A stretch of 16,559 bases of DNA, from positions 1 through 16,559 of the forward strand of contig CALMMC010000152.1 in NCBI GenBank assembly GCA_937868205.1, given 5' to 3'. Below, piece after piece: positions 5,456 to 13,824 of the stretch. The translations under genes were made by a program, and so were the position numbers. The notes beneath the pieces were generated by a model. It did not search any database, was not told where the DNA came from, and saw only the letters and a list, made by a program, of their open reading frames with translations. This DNA is from JAAZPG01 sp012797375. GTDB taxonomy: Bacteria; Acidobacteriota; Aminicenantia; Aminicenantales; UBA4085. Within the stretch, counting starts at the first letter, position 1. Each line of letters starts with the position of its first letter.

Positions 5456-7399
5456 TCAGAAGACATCCACCCGGACCCCGAATTCGAAGAACCGGGCCCG
5501 CCAGGGGAAAATGGGTTCGGTGTAGATGTAATCGTCGAAAAGGTTGGTTGCCTTGACGAATATCTCGAACCGGCCGAAGTCGTACGCCAGGACCGCGTCG
5601 AGGTTGAAATACGCGGGAATCTCGTAATTCTTCTTCGCCGAGAATTCGTACCAATCGGATTTCGAAGCAGCCAGGCCGAAGAGGCTGATCCGCAGGCCGC
5701 CGGCCGGGAACACCGTGAGGTCGAAGTTCAAGTTGCTGGCCGGCATCGCGTCCAGCGGCCGGTCGTCCGTGTCGTTGGCGGCGTCGATATAGGTGTAGTT
5801 CAGCGTCCCCTCGAGCCAGCCGAGCGACTTCGACGCCTGCAGCTCAAACCCGTTGATGTGGGCCTTGCCGACATTCCAGTAGCGCTTCTTCCCGTCGGAC
5901 AAGGTGATCGAATCGATCATGTTCTTGAACTCGTACATGAAGGCCGCGCCCGACAGGCGGACGCCCGGATCCCAGGTGAATCCGAGCTCCACGTTCGTCC
6001 CCGTCTCGCTCAGAAGGTCCGGGTTCCCGCTGGAGGGCGAGTACATCGACCGCATGTTGGGGAAGCGGGACTTCCGCGCAAGCGAGAGGTGCAGGTCCAG
6101 CGTTTCGGCCGGGGTGAATTTCAGGCCGATCATCGGATTGACCCGGGAAAACGTTCCGCCGGAGTACTTGTCGATGAGGTCGAAGCTGAGGCCGCCGACC
6201 ACCTGCCACTTGTCGCCGAGCGAGACCTGGTCTTCCAGGGCCGCGGAAAACGTCCCCTGGTCGTACTCGTCGAACGGGAGACCGATATCGTCCTGGGTCC
6301 GGGCCACGTCCCTCTGAAAATTCAGGCTGGCTTTCAGCGTGTTCCAAGAGGCGAGCTTGAATTCGGACATGGCGAACGCGCCGTAAACGTAGTTGTCGAA
6401 CGTGCTCTCGAACTGCCGCTTGGCCATTTCCTTATCCTTGAACTGGTCCATCGTGTTGCGGTAGTTCACGTAAAACGCCCGGAAGCGGAGAACGGCGCCC
6501 TCGCCCAGCGAGGTGAATCCTCCGGCGTTCAGCGTGTACCGGTCCCAGTTCTTGAAATACCAGTACCGGGCTTTCTGGACACCCAGGGTCGGGGGCATGC
6601 CGTAATTCGATTGGTAGATTCCGCCGTTGATCATGATCTCGGAATCGTCCGAGGGGGCGTAGTAGGCCTTGGCGTTGAGATTGAAGCGCTCGTAATCCGT
6701 GTTCATCAAGTCGGTTCTTTCCCCGGTGTCCGGGTCCGGATAACCGAAGCCGTCCGAATTCTGCCAAGAGACGTCGCCGACCAGCGAGAACCGGTTCCAC
6801 CGGAAGCCGCCGTCGAAGCCGGCGCTGTAGGTCTTCTGGGCGCCCAGGCTGCCCTGGACGGCCAGGAAGGGATTGTCTCCGGGACGCCGGGTGATGACGT
6901 TGACGATGCCGGCCAGCGTGTTCGGCCCGTACAGGACGGAGGACGGGCCCTTGGTGATCTGGATCGATTCGAGCCCGGCGGCCGAAACCGTCTTGAGATC
7001 GAACGATCCGTAGTACGGCTCATAGCTGGGAATGCCGTCGATGAGCAGGACGATCCGGCGCGAGTCCATGCCCCGCAGCTTGAGCGTCGCCTCGCGCTTG
7101 CTGCCGGTCGTGATGTTCACGCCCGGGGCGTACTGCACGGCCTCGCTGAGATCGCGGGGCGCGTACTGCTCAATCAGGGACGCGGCGATGGTCGTCACCG
7201 TCGAAACGGGCTGGACCTTGGGGGCCTTGCCCACGACCTGGATTTCCTCGGTGATTTTGGCCGCCTGATCTTCCTCGGCCGCCGTCGTTGCTTCCTCGTC
7301 CGCGCGCAGGAAGGCGGGCGCCGTCAGGAGTCCGAAAGCCAGGGCGCAGACCGTCCCCAGGGCAAGACTTTTTAAAGATGATTTTATAAAGGGATTCAT
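5456..7399 (-). CDS. TonB-dependent outer-membrane receptor
   Basis: This is a 647-aa active-transport gate of the outer membrane that takes up a bound ligand using TonB/ExbBD energy. A signal peptide spans residues 1-33 (hydrophobic stretch ending FLRA before DEE). A TonB-box-like EEIQVVG is at 51-57. The plug domain runs from about 62 to 172, with motifs LRGMDSRRIVLLIDGIP, ITKGPSSVLYGPNTLAGIVN and a VITRRPG end. The rest is a beta-barrel with alternating aromatic strands, ending FEFGVRVDVF with the terminal Phe recognised by the BAM machinery. AAGGAGG sits 5 nt before ATG 7399. The ligand cannot be told from sequence; siderophore, cobalamin, glycan or peptide are all possible. It has its own promoter and terminator, so it is separate from the sulfatase operon immediately upstream. 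Confidence 0.95.
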   Translation of the reverse strand: MNPFIKSSLKSLALGTVCALAFGLLTAPAFLRADEEATTAAEEDQAAKITEEIQVVGKAPKVQPVSTVTTIAASLIEQYAPRDLSEAVQYAPGVNITTGSKREATLKLRGMDSRRIVLLIDGIPSYEPYYGSFDLKTVSAAGLESIQITKGPSSVLYGPNTLAGIVNVITRRPGDNPFLAVQGSLGAQKTYSAGFDGGFRWNRFSLVGDVSWQNSDGFGYPDPDTGERTDLMNTDYERFNLNAKAYYAPSDDSEIMINGGIYQSNYGMPPTLGVQKARYWYFKNWDRYTLNAGGFTSLGEGAVLRFRAFYVNYRNTMDQFKDKEMAKRQFESTFDNYVYGAFAMSEFKLASWNTLKASLNFQRDVARTQDDIGLPFDEYDQGTFSAALEDQVSLGDKWQVVGGLSFDLIDKYSGGTFSRVNPMIGLKFTPAETLDLHLSLARKSRFPNMRSMYSPSSGNPDLLSETGTNVELGFTWDPGVRLSGAAFMYEFKNMIDSITLSDGKKRYWNVGKAHINGFELQASKSLGWLEGTLNYTYIDAANDTDDRPLDAMPASNLNFDLTVFPAGGLRISLFGLAASKSDWYEFSAKKNYEIPAYFNLDAVLAYDFGRFEIFVKATNLFDDYIYTEPIFPWRARFFEFGVRVDVF

Positions 7400-7423
7400 G
7401 GATCCTCCTTTTCAAGCACGGAA

Positions 7424-7447
7424 GGCGCGGCCGTTTCCGGCGGCGCC
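7424..7447 (-). promoter_or_regulatory. GNRA-capped hairpin in the receptor mRNA leader
   Basis: On the minus strand GGCGC/GCGCC arms enclose GCCG-GAAA-CGGC, a stem with a GAAA tetraloop, 25 nt before the start codon and just upstream of the ribosome-binding site. It may stabilise the leader. It does not match a riboswitch class that I recognise. Confidence 0.4.
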
Positions 7448-7505
7448 CGTTGGTCTCGAGGCTTGGACGCGGCGCTTTAGCCTCTTCGACTCGGAGAGAA
7501 GGGGA

Positions 7506-7533
7506 ATTATACCCAGGCCAGCGGCGAAGTCAA
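7506..7533 (-). promoter_or_regulatory. Strong sigma70 promoter of the TonB-receptor gene
   Basis: On the minus strand TTGACT (7533-7528), a 16-nt spacer and a perfect TATAAT (7511-7506) are seen. Transcription would start near 7499, giving a leader of about 100 nt. Confidence 0.8.
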
Positions 7534-7568
7534 GAAAGGGCCCGCCGGAAAGGGGCTCCGGCCGGGCC
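7531..7568 (-). terminator. Terminator-like hairpin after the sulfatase operon
   Basis: Directly after the downstream sulfatase stop, on the minus strand, GGCCCGGCCGGA pairs with TCCGGCGGGCC (one bulged base) around a GCCCCTT loop, followed by CTTTCTT. The T-tract is short but the stem is strong. It ends next to the -35 box of the receptor promoter, so the two units are tightly packed. Confidence 0.6.
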
Positions 7569-9185
7569 TCAATTCCCGAGATAGCCCAGGGACTTCAGCA
7601 TCTCCGCGGTTTTCGGGTCGAGGGTCCTGTCTTTCTTCCCGGCGAGGGCCCGGCGGGCGAAGTCGCCGAGCCGTTTCTCGAGATCGAGGCCGACGCGGCG
7701 CGGCATGGCCGCCGTTTCCCAGATATCGGTCCGCTCCCCCGGATCGGACGACATGTCGTACATCTTCCGCATCCTCTGCTCGGGAGACAAAATCATATGC
7801 CAGGGCGCCTCGATAAGGGCGAAACGATTGCGATCGGACTCCGGCCGGTACGTCGCGGCGAATACCGGCGCACCCGCCCCCGCCGGCAGCGCCAGGAGGT
7901 TCCGGCCGGGAAGGCCCCGGATCCCCTCCAGCTCGAACATCGCCAGAAAAGTCGGGGCGATGTCCAAAAGAGTGACCGGCTCGGCCCGCCGCGTTCCCTT
8001 GCCCGGGCCGCCGGGAACGGAGATGATCAGGGGGACATGGAGATAGACTTTTTCCAGGAAGTTGATATGGCCGTAATGGATCGCCCCGGATTCGAGCCGG
8101 TACTCCCCCAGCCCTTCGCCGTGGTCCCCGGCGACGAGGACGGCCGTTTCATCCCGCAAGCCGAGACGGTCCAGGGCGGCCAAGAGCTCCCCGACTTTCC
8201 CGTCGAGGTACTCGACTTCCTTCCGGTACAGATCCTCGACCGCCGTCGTGGTCAGATAGAGCTGGCCCCGGAACCGCATCGTCACCCGGCGGGCGGTCGG
8301 ACAGCGGAGGGTGAGGAACGCCCCGTTCCTTAAAAAACGGGTTCCCGTCTCGGGAATGATGAACCATCGCTCGGTATGCTCCCAGAAAACGTCTTTCATC
8401 GCCTCGTCCGGGCCAAATTCGAGCGGGTCGAGCCAGGCCGAAAACTTGGAGGGATCGGGCTGGTAGGGATTCATGGTCTCGAACGCCAGGATGTTTTCCC
8501 CGGCCCGAAGATCGAGAGTGACGGTGTTCCAGGCGTAGTCGCCGATCCGGAAGGAACCCGCCTTCCGGCCGTTGAGGCTCAGGGCGAGGTCGTCCGGCAT
8601 GCCCGGCGGGGCGTAGGGGTCGTGCGGGTCGGAATAATGAACCCAGAGGAAAAACGGCTTTTGGCCGCGGGCCTCCAGCCACGGAATGACCCGGCGGTTG
8701 ACCTCCTCGGCCGTCAGATACCAGCGCTCATCCGGAAATCGATCCTCATAATGTTCAAATCCCTCGGCCGTGCCGAACTCGCGGGTCAAAACGCCCAGCG
8801 AAACGAAAGCCGCCGTGTCGAAGCCCTTCTTCCGGAAGGCCTGGACGAAGGACGGGTGATCGCGGCGGGAGGCGACGATCTGGCCGTTGTTATACGTCGA
8901 GAGGAGGTGGGGAGGGCGCCCGAAAAAGATCGATTTGTGGGCGGGCAGCGTGATCGGAATCGGGCTCCAGGCGTTCTCGTAGAGAATGCCCCGGGCGGCC
9001 AGGGCGTCCAGGACGGGCGTGGCCGCCCGTCCCCGGGAAAGAGCGCTCAAGTGGTCGGCCCGGAACGTGTCGAGGGTGATGAAGACGGCGTTTTCGGGTT
9101 TCCCGTTGTTTCCCGCGCAGGCCGCCGAAATCAAGGCGGCGGCGAGAACGGCGACGGCGGCCGGAGAGGATCGTCGTCGGGGCAT
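7569..9185 (-). CDS. Sulfatase-like alkaline-phosphatase-superfamily lipoprotein (downstream paralogue)
   Basis: This 538-aa protein has a lipoprotein signal ending ISAAC (Cys23). The N-terminal metal motif is FITLDTFRADH (D39), the active-site segment is PITLPAHKS (T79), and the second metal cluster is GDHGEG (D354, H355) with GH at 372-373. The nucleophile position holds Thr with His where true sulfatases have C/S-x-P-x-R. A formylglycine sulfatase is therefore doubtful, and a phosphatase, phosphotransferase or sulfatase-fold hydrolase of unknown substrate is as likely. Residues about 200-318 are a beta-rich insertion (LNGR…VTLDLRAGENILAFE) between HYSDPHDPYAPP and KEVEYLDGK, reminiscent of a carbohydrate-binding sandwich. 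The protein ends SLGYLGN. It starts 3 nt after its paralogue's stop with only a weak ribosome-binding site, so translation is probably coupled. It is colinear with the paralogue at a constant 1620-bp offset. Confidence 0.88.
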   Translation of the reverse strand: MPRRRSSPAAVAVLAAALISAACAGNNGKPENAVFITLDTFRADHLSALSRGRAATPVLDALAARGILYENAWSPIPITLPAHKSIFFGRPPHLLSTYNNGQIVASRRDHPSFVQAFRKKGFDTAAFVSLGVLTREFGTAEGFEHYEDRFPDERWYLTAEEVNRRVIPWLEARGQKPFFLWVHYSDPHDPYAPPGMPDDLALSLNGRKAGSFRIGDYAWNTVTLDLRAGENILAFETMNPYQPDPSKFSAWLDPLEFGPDEAMKDVFWEHTERWFIIPETGTRFLRNGAFLTLRCPTARRVTMRFRGQLYLTTTAVEDLYRKEVEYLDGKVGELLAALDRLGLRDETAVLVAGDHGEGLGEYRLESGAIHYGHINFLEKVYLHVPLIISVPGGPGKGTRRAEPVTLLDIAPTFLAMFELEGIRGLPGRNLLALPAGAGAPVFAATYRPESDRNRFALIEAPWHMILSPEQRMRKMYDMSSDPGERTDIWETAAMPRRVGLDLEKRLGDFARRALAGKKDRTLDPKTAEMLKSLGYLGN

Positions 9186-9188
9186 GAG

Positions 9189-10817
9189 CTAGTTCCCGAT
9201 ATACCCCAGCGACCGGAGCATCTCCTCGGCCTTGGGATCGATCGAGGCGTCCGTCTTTTCGGATAGGATTCGGCGGGCGAAGTCGCCGAGCCGTTTTTCG
9301 AAATCGATCCTCACGGCCGGCGGCACGGCCTCCGTATCCCAAAGGTCCTTGGTTTCCGCGGGATTATCCGACAGGTTGTACATCCGGTGCCGGCCGAGCT
9401 CGGGATTCAGGATCATCTGCCAAGGACCGTCATAGAGGGCGAAGCGGTTCCGATCGGATTCCGGCCGGTAGGTTTCGGCGAACACCGGGATCGACGCGCC
9501 CTCGGGAAGAGAGAGAAGATCGCGGCCCGGCAGGTCCCGGAGTCCGTCCAGGCCGAAGAGCGTCCGGAACGTGGGGGCGATGTCCAAGAGGGTCACCGGC
9601 TCGGTCCGCCGGGTTCCGGCCCGGCGGTCGCCGGGAAGGGCGATGATCAAGGGAACGTGAAGATAGACTTTCTCGAGGAACTTGATATGCCCGCAGTGAG
9701 GTTCGCCGGCCTCGTTGGCGAATTCCCCCAGCCCTTCGCCGTGGTCGCCGACGGCGATGACGGCCGTGCTGTCGCGAAGGCCGAGACGGTCTAACACGGC
9801 TAAAAGCTCGCCGATTTTCCCGTCCAGATATTCGACCTCGCGGGCGTACTGCGTCCGGGTGGCCGGGATCGGGAGGAACAATTGTCCGAAGAATTCCATC
9901 GTCACCTTGCGGGCCGACGGCGCCCGCAGAACGATCGTCGCCCCGTCCTTGAAAAAGCGGGCCGTTTTCCCGGGAAAGGATATCCAGCGTCCCCCGGGCT
10001 CCCAAGAGACGCCCGCTGTCTCCGGACCGGGACGGAGCCGGATCTCGTCCAAACGGGCCGCCGGACGGTCCGGATTCGATTGAAACGGATTGCGCACTTC
10101 AAAAACGAGGACATTCTCCCCCGCCTTGAGGTCGAGCTCGACGGCATGCCGGGCATAATCGTTCAGGCGAAGCGAGGCCGCCGGCCGGCCGTTGATCCGG
10201 AGGGCGAGGTCCTCCGGCATGTCCGGAGGAGCATAGGGATCGTGGGGATCGGAATAATGAACCCAGAGGAAAAACGGCTTGCCGCCGCGGGCCTCCAGCC
10301 AGGGGATGACCCGGCGGTTGACCTCTTCGGCCGTCAAGTACCAGCGCTCATCCGGAAACCGGTCATCATAATGGTCGAATCCCTCGGCCGTTCCGTATTC
10401 GCGCGTCAGGACTCCCAAGGAGACGAATCCGGCCGTGTCAAAACCCTTCTTCCGGAAGGCCTGGACAAAGGAAGGGGTGTCGCGCCGGGAGGCGGCGATC
10501 TGGCCGTTGTTGTACGTCTCCAGGACGTGGGGAGGGCGCCCGTAAAAGATTGATTTGTGAGCGGGCAGCGTGATCGGAATCGGGCTCCAGGCGTTCTCGT
10601 AGAGAATGCCCCGGGCGGCCAAGCCGTCCAGGACGGGCGTGGCCGCCCGGCCTTCCGAAAGGACGCCCAGGTGATCGGCCCGGAACGTGTCGAGGGTGAT
10701 GAAAACGACATTTTCGGGCGCCTGAACCTTCGAACATCCGGGGAACAGCGCCGCCGCCGCGGCTAAAACCAAAACCAGGCCCGCGACCGGGACGTGACTT
10801 CGAAACGGAAGGCGCAA
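9189..10817 (-). CDS. Sulfatase-like alkaline-phosphatase-superfamily lipoprotein (upstream paralogue)
   Basis: This 542-aa protein is the first gene of the pair and has the same architecture: lipobox FPGC (Cys28), FITLDTFRADH (D43), PITLPAHKS (T83), a beta-rich insertion at about 204-322 (NGRP…VELDLKAGENVLVFEV), GDHGEG (D358, H359), CGH (H377) and a terminal SLGYIGN. The start is ambiguous. TTG at 10823 has no spacing from the AAAGGA at 10824-10829, whereas the in-frame TTG at 10817 has a 6-nt spacing, so I prefer 10817. The extracytoplasmic lipoprotein location and tandem duplication suggest action on a polymer or glycan outside the cytoplasm. Paralogues are nearly identical around the active site and diverge in the insertion. 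A TTGACA/CATAAT promoter lies upstream. Substrate and reaction are unknown. Confidence 0.88.
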   Translation of the reverse strand: MRLPFRSHVPVAGLVLVLAAAAALFPGCSKVQAPENVVFITLDTFRADHLGVLSEGRAATPVLDGLAARGILYENAWSPIPITLPAHKSIFYGRPPHVLETYNNGQIAASRRDTPSFVQAFRKKGFDTAGFVSLGVLTREYGTAEGFDHYDDRFPDERWYLTAEEVNRRVIPWLEARGGKPFFLWVHYSDPHDPYAPPDMPEDLALRINGRPAASLRLNDYARHAVELDLKAGENVLVFEVRNPFQSNPDRPAARLDEIRLRPGPETAGVSWEPGGRWISFPGKTARFFKDGATIVLRAPSARKVTMEFFGQLFLPIPATRTQYAREVEYLDGKIGELLAVLDRLGLRDSTAVIAVGDHGEGLGEFANEAGEPHCGHIKFLEKVYLHVPLIIALPGDRRAGTRRTEPVTLLDIAPTFRTLFGLDGLRDLPGRDLLSLPEGASIPVFAETYRPESDRNRFALYDGPWQMILNPELGRHRMYNLSDNPAETKDLWDTEAVPPAVRIDFEKRLGDFARRILSEKTDASIDPKAEEMLRSLGYIGN

Positions 10818-10846
10818 GGACAATCCTTTGATGTAAATTCCCTTTC

Positions 10847-10875
10847 ATTATGTCGAAAACGGAAAAGAGTGTCAA
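10847..10875 (-). promoter_or_regulatory. Sigma70 promoter of the sulfatase operon
   Basis: On the minus strand a consensus TTGACA (10875-10870), a 17-nt spacer and CATAAT (10852-10847) are seen. Transcription would begin near 10840, about 23 nt before the TTG at 10817. Confidence 0.75.
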
Positions 10876-10931
10876 AAGCCGCGGAAAAATCTCCGGAAGA
10901 AGGCCGTCAAGAAGAGGAAACGATATAAGCC

Positions 10932-10971
10932 GGGGCGATCCCCCCCTTGAGGGGGAGGATCGCCCCTTTTT
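10932..10971 (+). terminator. Strong hairpin whose T-tract faces the plus strand
   Basis: GGGGCGATCC-CCCCC pairs with GGGGG-A-GGATCGCCCC (a 15-bp stem with one bulge, TTGA loop), followed on the plus strand by TTTTT at 10967-10971. Both neighbouring genes are on the minus strand, where the stem is followed by GGCTTATA instead of T. It may still stop M16 transcription by its structure, or terminate an unannotated plus-strand transcript. Confidence 0.6.
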
Positions 10972-10988
10972 CCAAACTTCGTTCCAAT

Positions 10989-11002
10989 CCGGCCGAAGCC
11001 GG
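10989..11002 (-). terminator. Small CCGGC-TTCG-GCCGG hairpin just after the M16 gene
   Basis: On the minus strand CCGGC and GCCGG enclose a TTCG tetraloop about 10 nt after the M16 stop codon. No T-tract follows, so at most it protects the 3' end or assists termination together with the next hairpin. Confidence 0.35.
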
Positions 11003-11011
11003 CGGACTTTG

Positions 11012-13786
11012 TTACTGTGATTTAACCGGGTTCCCGTCGCCGTCCAGGACCTTCACGTCTCCATAGCCCAGGGTCTTGAGGGCCGGCTCGACCTTGGCCC
11101 TGTCGCCGACGACGAGCCAGACCATGCTTTGAGGCTGAACGACGGTCTTGGCCGCGCGGGCGACCTGGTCGAGCGAAAGCTCCCTGACCTTCGCTCCGTA
11201 TGTCTCGTAGTAATCGTCGGGCAGGCCGAACGCGATCATGTTCTCGATCAGTCCGCCGATGACCGCCCCTGTCTCCCACTGGCCGGCCAGGCCGAGGACT
11301 TTGCCGTCCCGGGTCCGCCCGAGCTCCTCGGGCGTCGGAGGCCGGGCGGCGATGAGGTCGCCGAACTCCTTGGCCATCTCCCGGATGGACTCCATGGTCT
11401 TGTCGGCTTGGACCGCGCTGTAGCCGATAAGCGGCCGGAGACCCTTGGAATCCAGGATCACCGTTCCGGCGCCGTAGGACCAGTGCTTGTCCTCGCGGAG
11501 GTTCATGTTGACCCGGGAGGTGAAGGTCCCGCCCAGGATGTCGTTCATCGTCTCGATGGCGATCTCCTCGGGATTGGCCTTGGGCAGGATCAGCTGGCCG
11601 GCGAAGACGATCGAGGAGGGCGAGCCGGGCTTGTCGATCAAGTAGATTTCCGGCGCCGTCCTCGGGGCGACCGGCCCGATGTTCTTTTGCGGCACGTCGC
11701 CCGGCTTCCAGCCGGCGAACAGCTTTTCGAGCCGGGGCTTGATTTCATCCATGCCGGCCGCGCCGACCACGATCAGGACGGCGTGATTGGGTTTAAACCA
11801 GGTTTCATGGAAGGCCTTGAGGTCGGCCAGGGTGATCGCCGAGACGGAAGCCTCGGTCCCCGAGCCGGTGAGCGGCGTTCCATAGGCGTGTCCCTCGCCG
11901 TAAAGGAGGCGCGGCAGGACGCGAATGGCCATGGCCATCGGCTGGGCCTTTTCCTGCTGGATTCCGGCCAGCATCTGCTTCTGGAGCCGGGTGAATTCCT
12001 TCTCCGGGAAGGAGGGCGAAAGGACGACGTCAGCGAAGATTTCAAGCGAGGGATCGAGGTTGGCCTTGAGGGCCGAAAGCCGGACCGAGGAGTGGTCCAG
12101 GGACGAACCGGTGTAGAGGGTCGCCCCGAGCTTGGCCAGGTCGTCGCTGATCTGGAGCGACGTCCGCTTGGCCGTGCCCTCGTCGAGCATGTTCAAGGCC
12201 AGGGAGGCCGTGCCCGGCCGGCTGAATTGATCCGAGGCCGTGCCGGCGTCGAAAAGGAGGTTGAAGTTCACCACCGGGATCGCGTCCCGGCGGGCCAGGA
12301 TGACCTGGAGGCCGTTGGACAAGACGGCCCGTTCGAGCTTGGGGAACCGGGCGTCGGGAGGCGTCCCGGCCGCCGGGATCTTCGCCCGATCGATCGAGGA
12401 CGGGACGACCGTCATTTCGGGATAGGGCAGAATCGTCAGAACGTATACGCCGTCTGAGAGCCAGGCCTGGGCCGCCCGCTTGATGTCGGCCGCGCCCGCC
12501 GCGTCATACACAGCCAGGTTGTTCTTGAACGCGTCGGGCGTTCCGCCGAACACCTGGGAGGTCGCCAGGATGTCGCTCTTGCCGCCGAAGCCGCCGATCC
12601 GCTCCATCCCCCGGATGACGCCGCCGATGGTCTGGGCCTTGACCCGGATCAGCTCGTCGGCCGTCGGGCCGTCCTTGAGGAAGCGGGCCAGCTCCTCGTC
12701 GATCGCCTTTTCGACCGCGGCCGGCTCGACGCCGGGCTTGACCATCGCTTCGATCCGGAAGAGGCCGGCGATTTCGCGCGTCTCGGCGTAGGCCGAGACC
12801 TGGGTGGCGATTTGGTCGGTGTAGACGAGGCGGTTGTAGAGCCGGGACGATTTGCCGTCGGCCAGGATCGAAGCGGCCAGGTCCAGGAAGAGGCCGTCCC
12901 GGTCGCCCCAGGGCGGAATGTTCCAGATTTTGTAGATCCGGGCTTGGGGGACGCGGTCCTGGGCGGTCTGCCGCTGCTCACCGGTCCGCTTGGCGATGTT
13001 CCGTCCGGGCAGGGCGAGCGGCGGGCCGGGCGGGATGTCGCCGAAATACGCCTTGACCTTGGCGATCGCCTCGTCCGGGGTGATGTCCCCGGCGATGACC
13101 ACCACGGCGTTGGACGGGCCGTAGTACGTCTTGAACCATTCGTGGACATCGGAAAGCGAGGCCGCCGACAAATCCTCCATCGAGCCGATGACCGTCCAGC
13201 TGTAGGGATGCCCTTTGGGGAAACAAGCCTGGGCGATCAGTTCGTCGGCCAGGGCGTAGGGCTCGTTCTCGTACTGGCGCTTCTCGTTCTGGACGACGCC
13301 GCGCTGCTCGTCGAGCTTGGCTTGGGTGACCGCGCCCAGGAGGTGGCCCATCCGGTCCGATTCGGCCCAAAGGGCGACCTCGAGGGCCGTCGCGGGGACG
13401 TTCTCAAAATAGTTCGTCCGGTCCTCGCTGGTCGTCCCGTTGAGGTCGGTCGCCCCGATCTTCTCCATCAAGGGAAAATAGTCCTCGTTGTGGTTCTCCG
13501 AGCCGTTGAACATCAAGTGCTCGAAAAGATGGGCGAATCCGGTTTTTCCGGGTTTCTCGTTTTTCGAGCCGACATGGTACCAAACGTTGAAGGCCACGAT
13601 CGGGGTTTTGTGATCCTCGTGGACGATGACGGTCAGGCCGTTGTCCAGGACCGTCTTGTGGAAGGGAATGTCGGCCGAGGCGGCCAGCTGTCCGAAGGAC
13701 AGGGCCGGGGCCAAGGCCAGGGTCAGGGCTAAGACGGCGGCCCCCAGCCGCGGTCCGCCGATCAACCGGGGTTTTGACGCGAGCAT
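11012..13786 (-). CDS. Two-domain M16 family zinc metallopeptidase, exported
   Basis: This 924-aa insulinase/pitrilysin-type protease has two M16 halves on one chain. A signal peptide covers residues 1 to about 32 (hydrophobic VLALTLALAPALSFG). The first half carries the inverted zinc motif HLFEH (H86, E89, H90) with the distal ligand probably E168 in QNEKR, so it is predicted active. The second half (about 485-924) begins FPKLERAVLSNGLQVIL and lacks HxxEH; it retains the NLREDKHWSYG-type region that completes the substrate chamber. This is the normal active/inert arrangement of family members that degrade peptides in the periplasm. GAGGAGG lies 5 nt before ATG 13786. The gene is alone in its unit, with divergent yigZ on the other side. 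Peptide catabolism fits the nearby M14 enzyme. Confidence 0.94.
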   Translation of the reverse strand: MLASKPRLIGGPRLGAAVLALTLALAPALSFGQLAASADIPFHKTVLDNGLTVIVHEDHKTPIVAFNVWYHVGSKNEKPGKTGFAHLFEHLMFNGSENHNEDYFPLMEKIGATDLNGTTSEDRTNYFENVPATALEVALWAESDRMGHLLGAVTQAKLDEQRGVVQNEKRQYENEPYALADELIAQACFPKGHPYSWTVIGSMEDLSAASLSDVHEWFKTYYGPSNAVVVIAGDITPDEAIAKVKAYFGDIPPGPPLALPGRNIAKRTGEQRQTAQDRVPQARIYKIWNIPPWGDRDGLFLDLAASILADGKSSRLYNRLVYTDQIATQVSAYAETREIAGLFRIEAMVKPGVEPAAVEKAIDEELARFLKDGPTADELIRVKAQTIGGVIRGMERIGGFGGKSDILATSQVFGGTPDAFKNNLAVYDAAGAADIKRAAQAWLSDGVYVLTILPYPEMTVVPSSIDRAKIPAAGTPPDARFPKLERAVLSNGLQVILARRDAIPVVNFNLLFDAGTASDQFSRPGTASLALNMLDEGTAKRTSLQISDDLAKLGATLYTGSSLDHSSVRLSALKANLDPSLEIFADVVLSPSFPEKEFTRLQKQMLAGIQQEKAQPMAMAIRVLPRLLYGEGHAYGTPLTGSGTEASVSAITLADLKAFHETWFKPNHAVLIVVGAAGMDEIKPRLEKLFAGWKPGDVPQKNIGPVAPRTAPEIYLIDKPGSPSSIVFAGQLILPKANPEEIAIETMNDILGGTFTSRVNMNLREDKHWSYGAGTVILDSKGLRPLIGYSAVQADKTMESIREMAKEFGDLIAARPPTPEELGRTRDGKVLGLAGQWETGAVIGGLIENMIAFGLPDDYYETYGAKVRELSLDQVARAAKTVVQPQSMVWLVVGDRAKVEPALKTLGYGDVKVLDGDGNPVKSQ

Positions 13787-13824
13787 CGGTTCCTCCTCGA
13801 TATAGCAAATAGGCGTGAATATTC

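Noticed and set aside
5858..7375. Plus-strand 505-codon frame antisense to the TonB receptor
   Set aside because: Such long antisense frames are common in GC-rich genes. The opposite strand encodes a complete receptor with signal peptide, plug and barrel.
7400..7499. Cobalamin or other known riboswitch in the TonB-receptor leader
   Set aside because: The leader is only about 100 nt and I found no B12-box-like or other familiar riboswitch core, only a simple hairpin.
11129..12457. Plus-strand 442-codon frame antisense to the M16 gene
   Set aside because: Low-complexity Gly/Asp/Arg composition without motifs, opposite a clear metallopeptidase.
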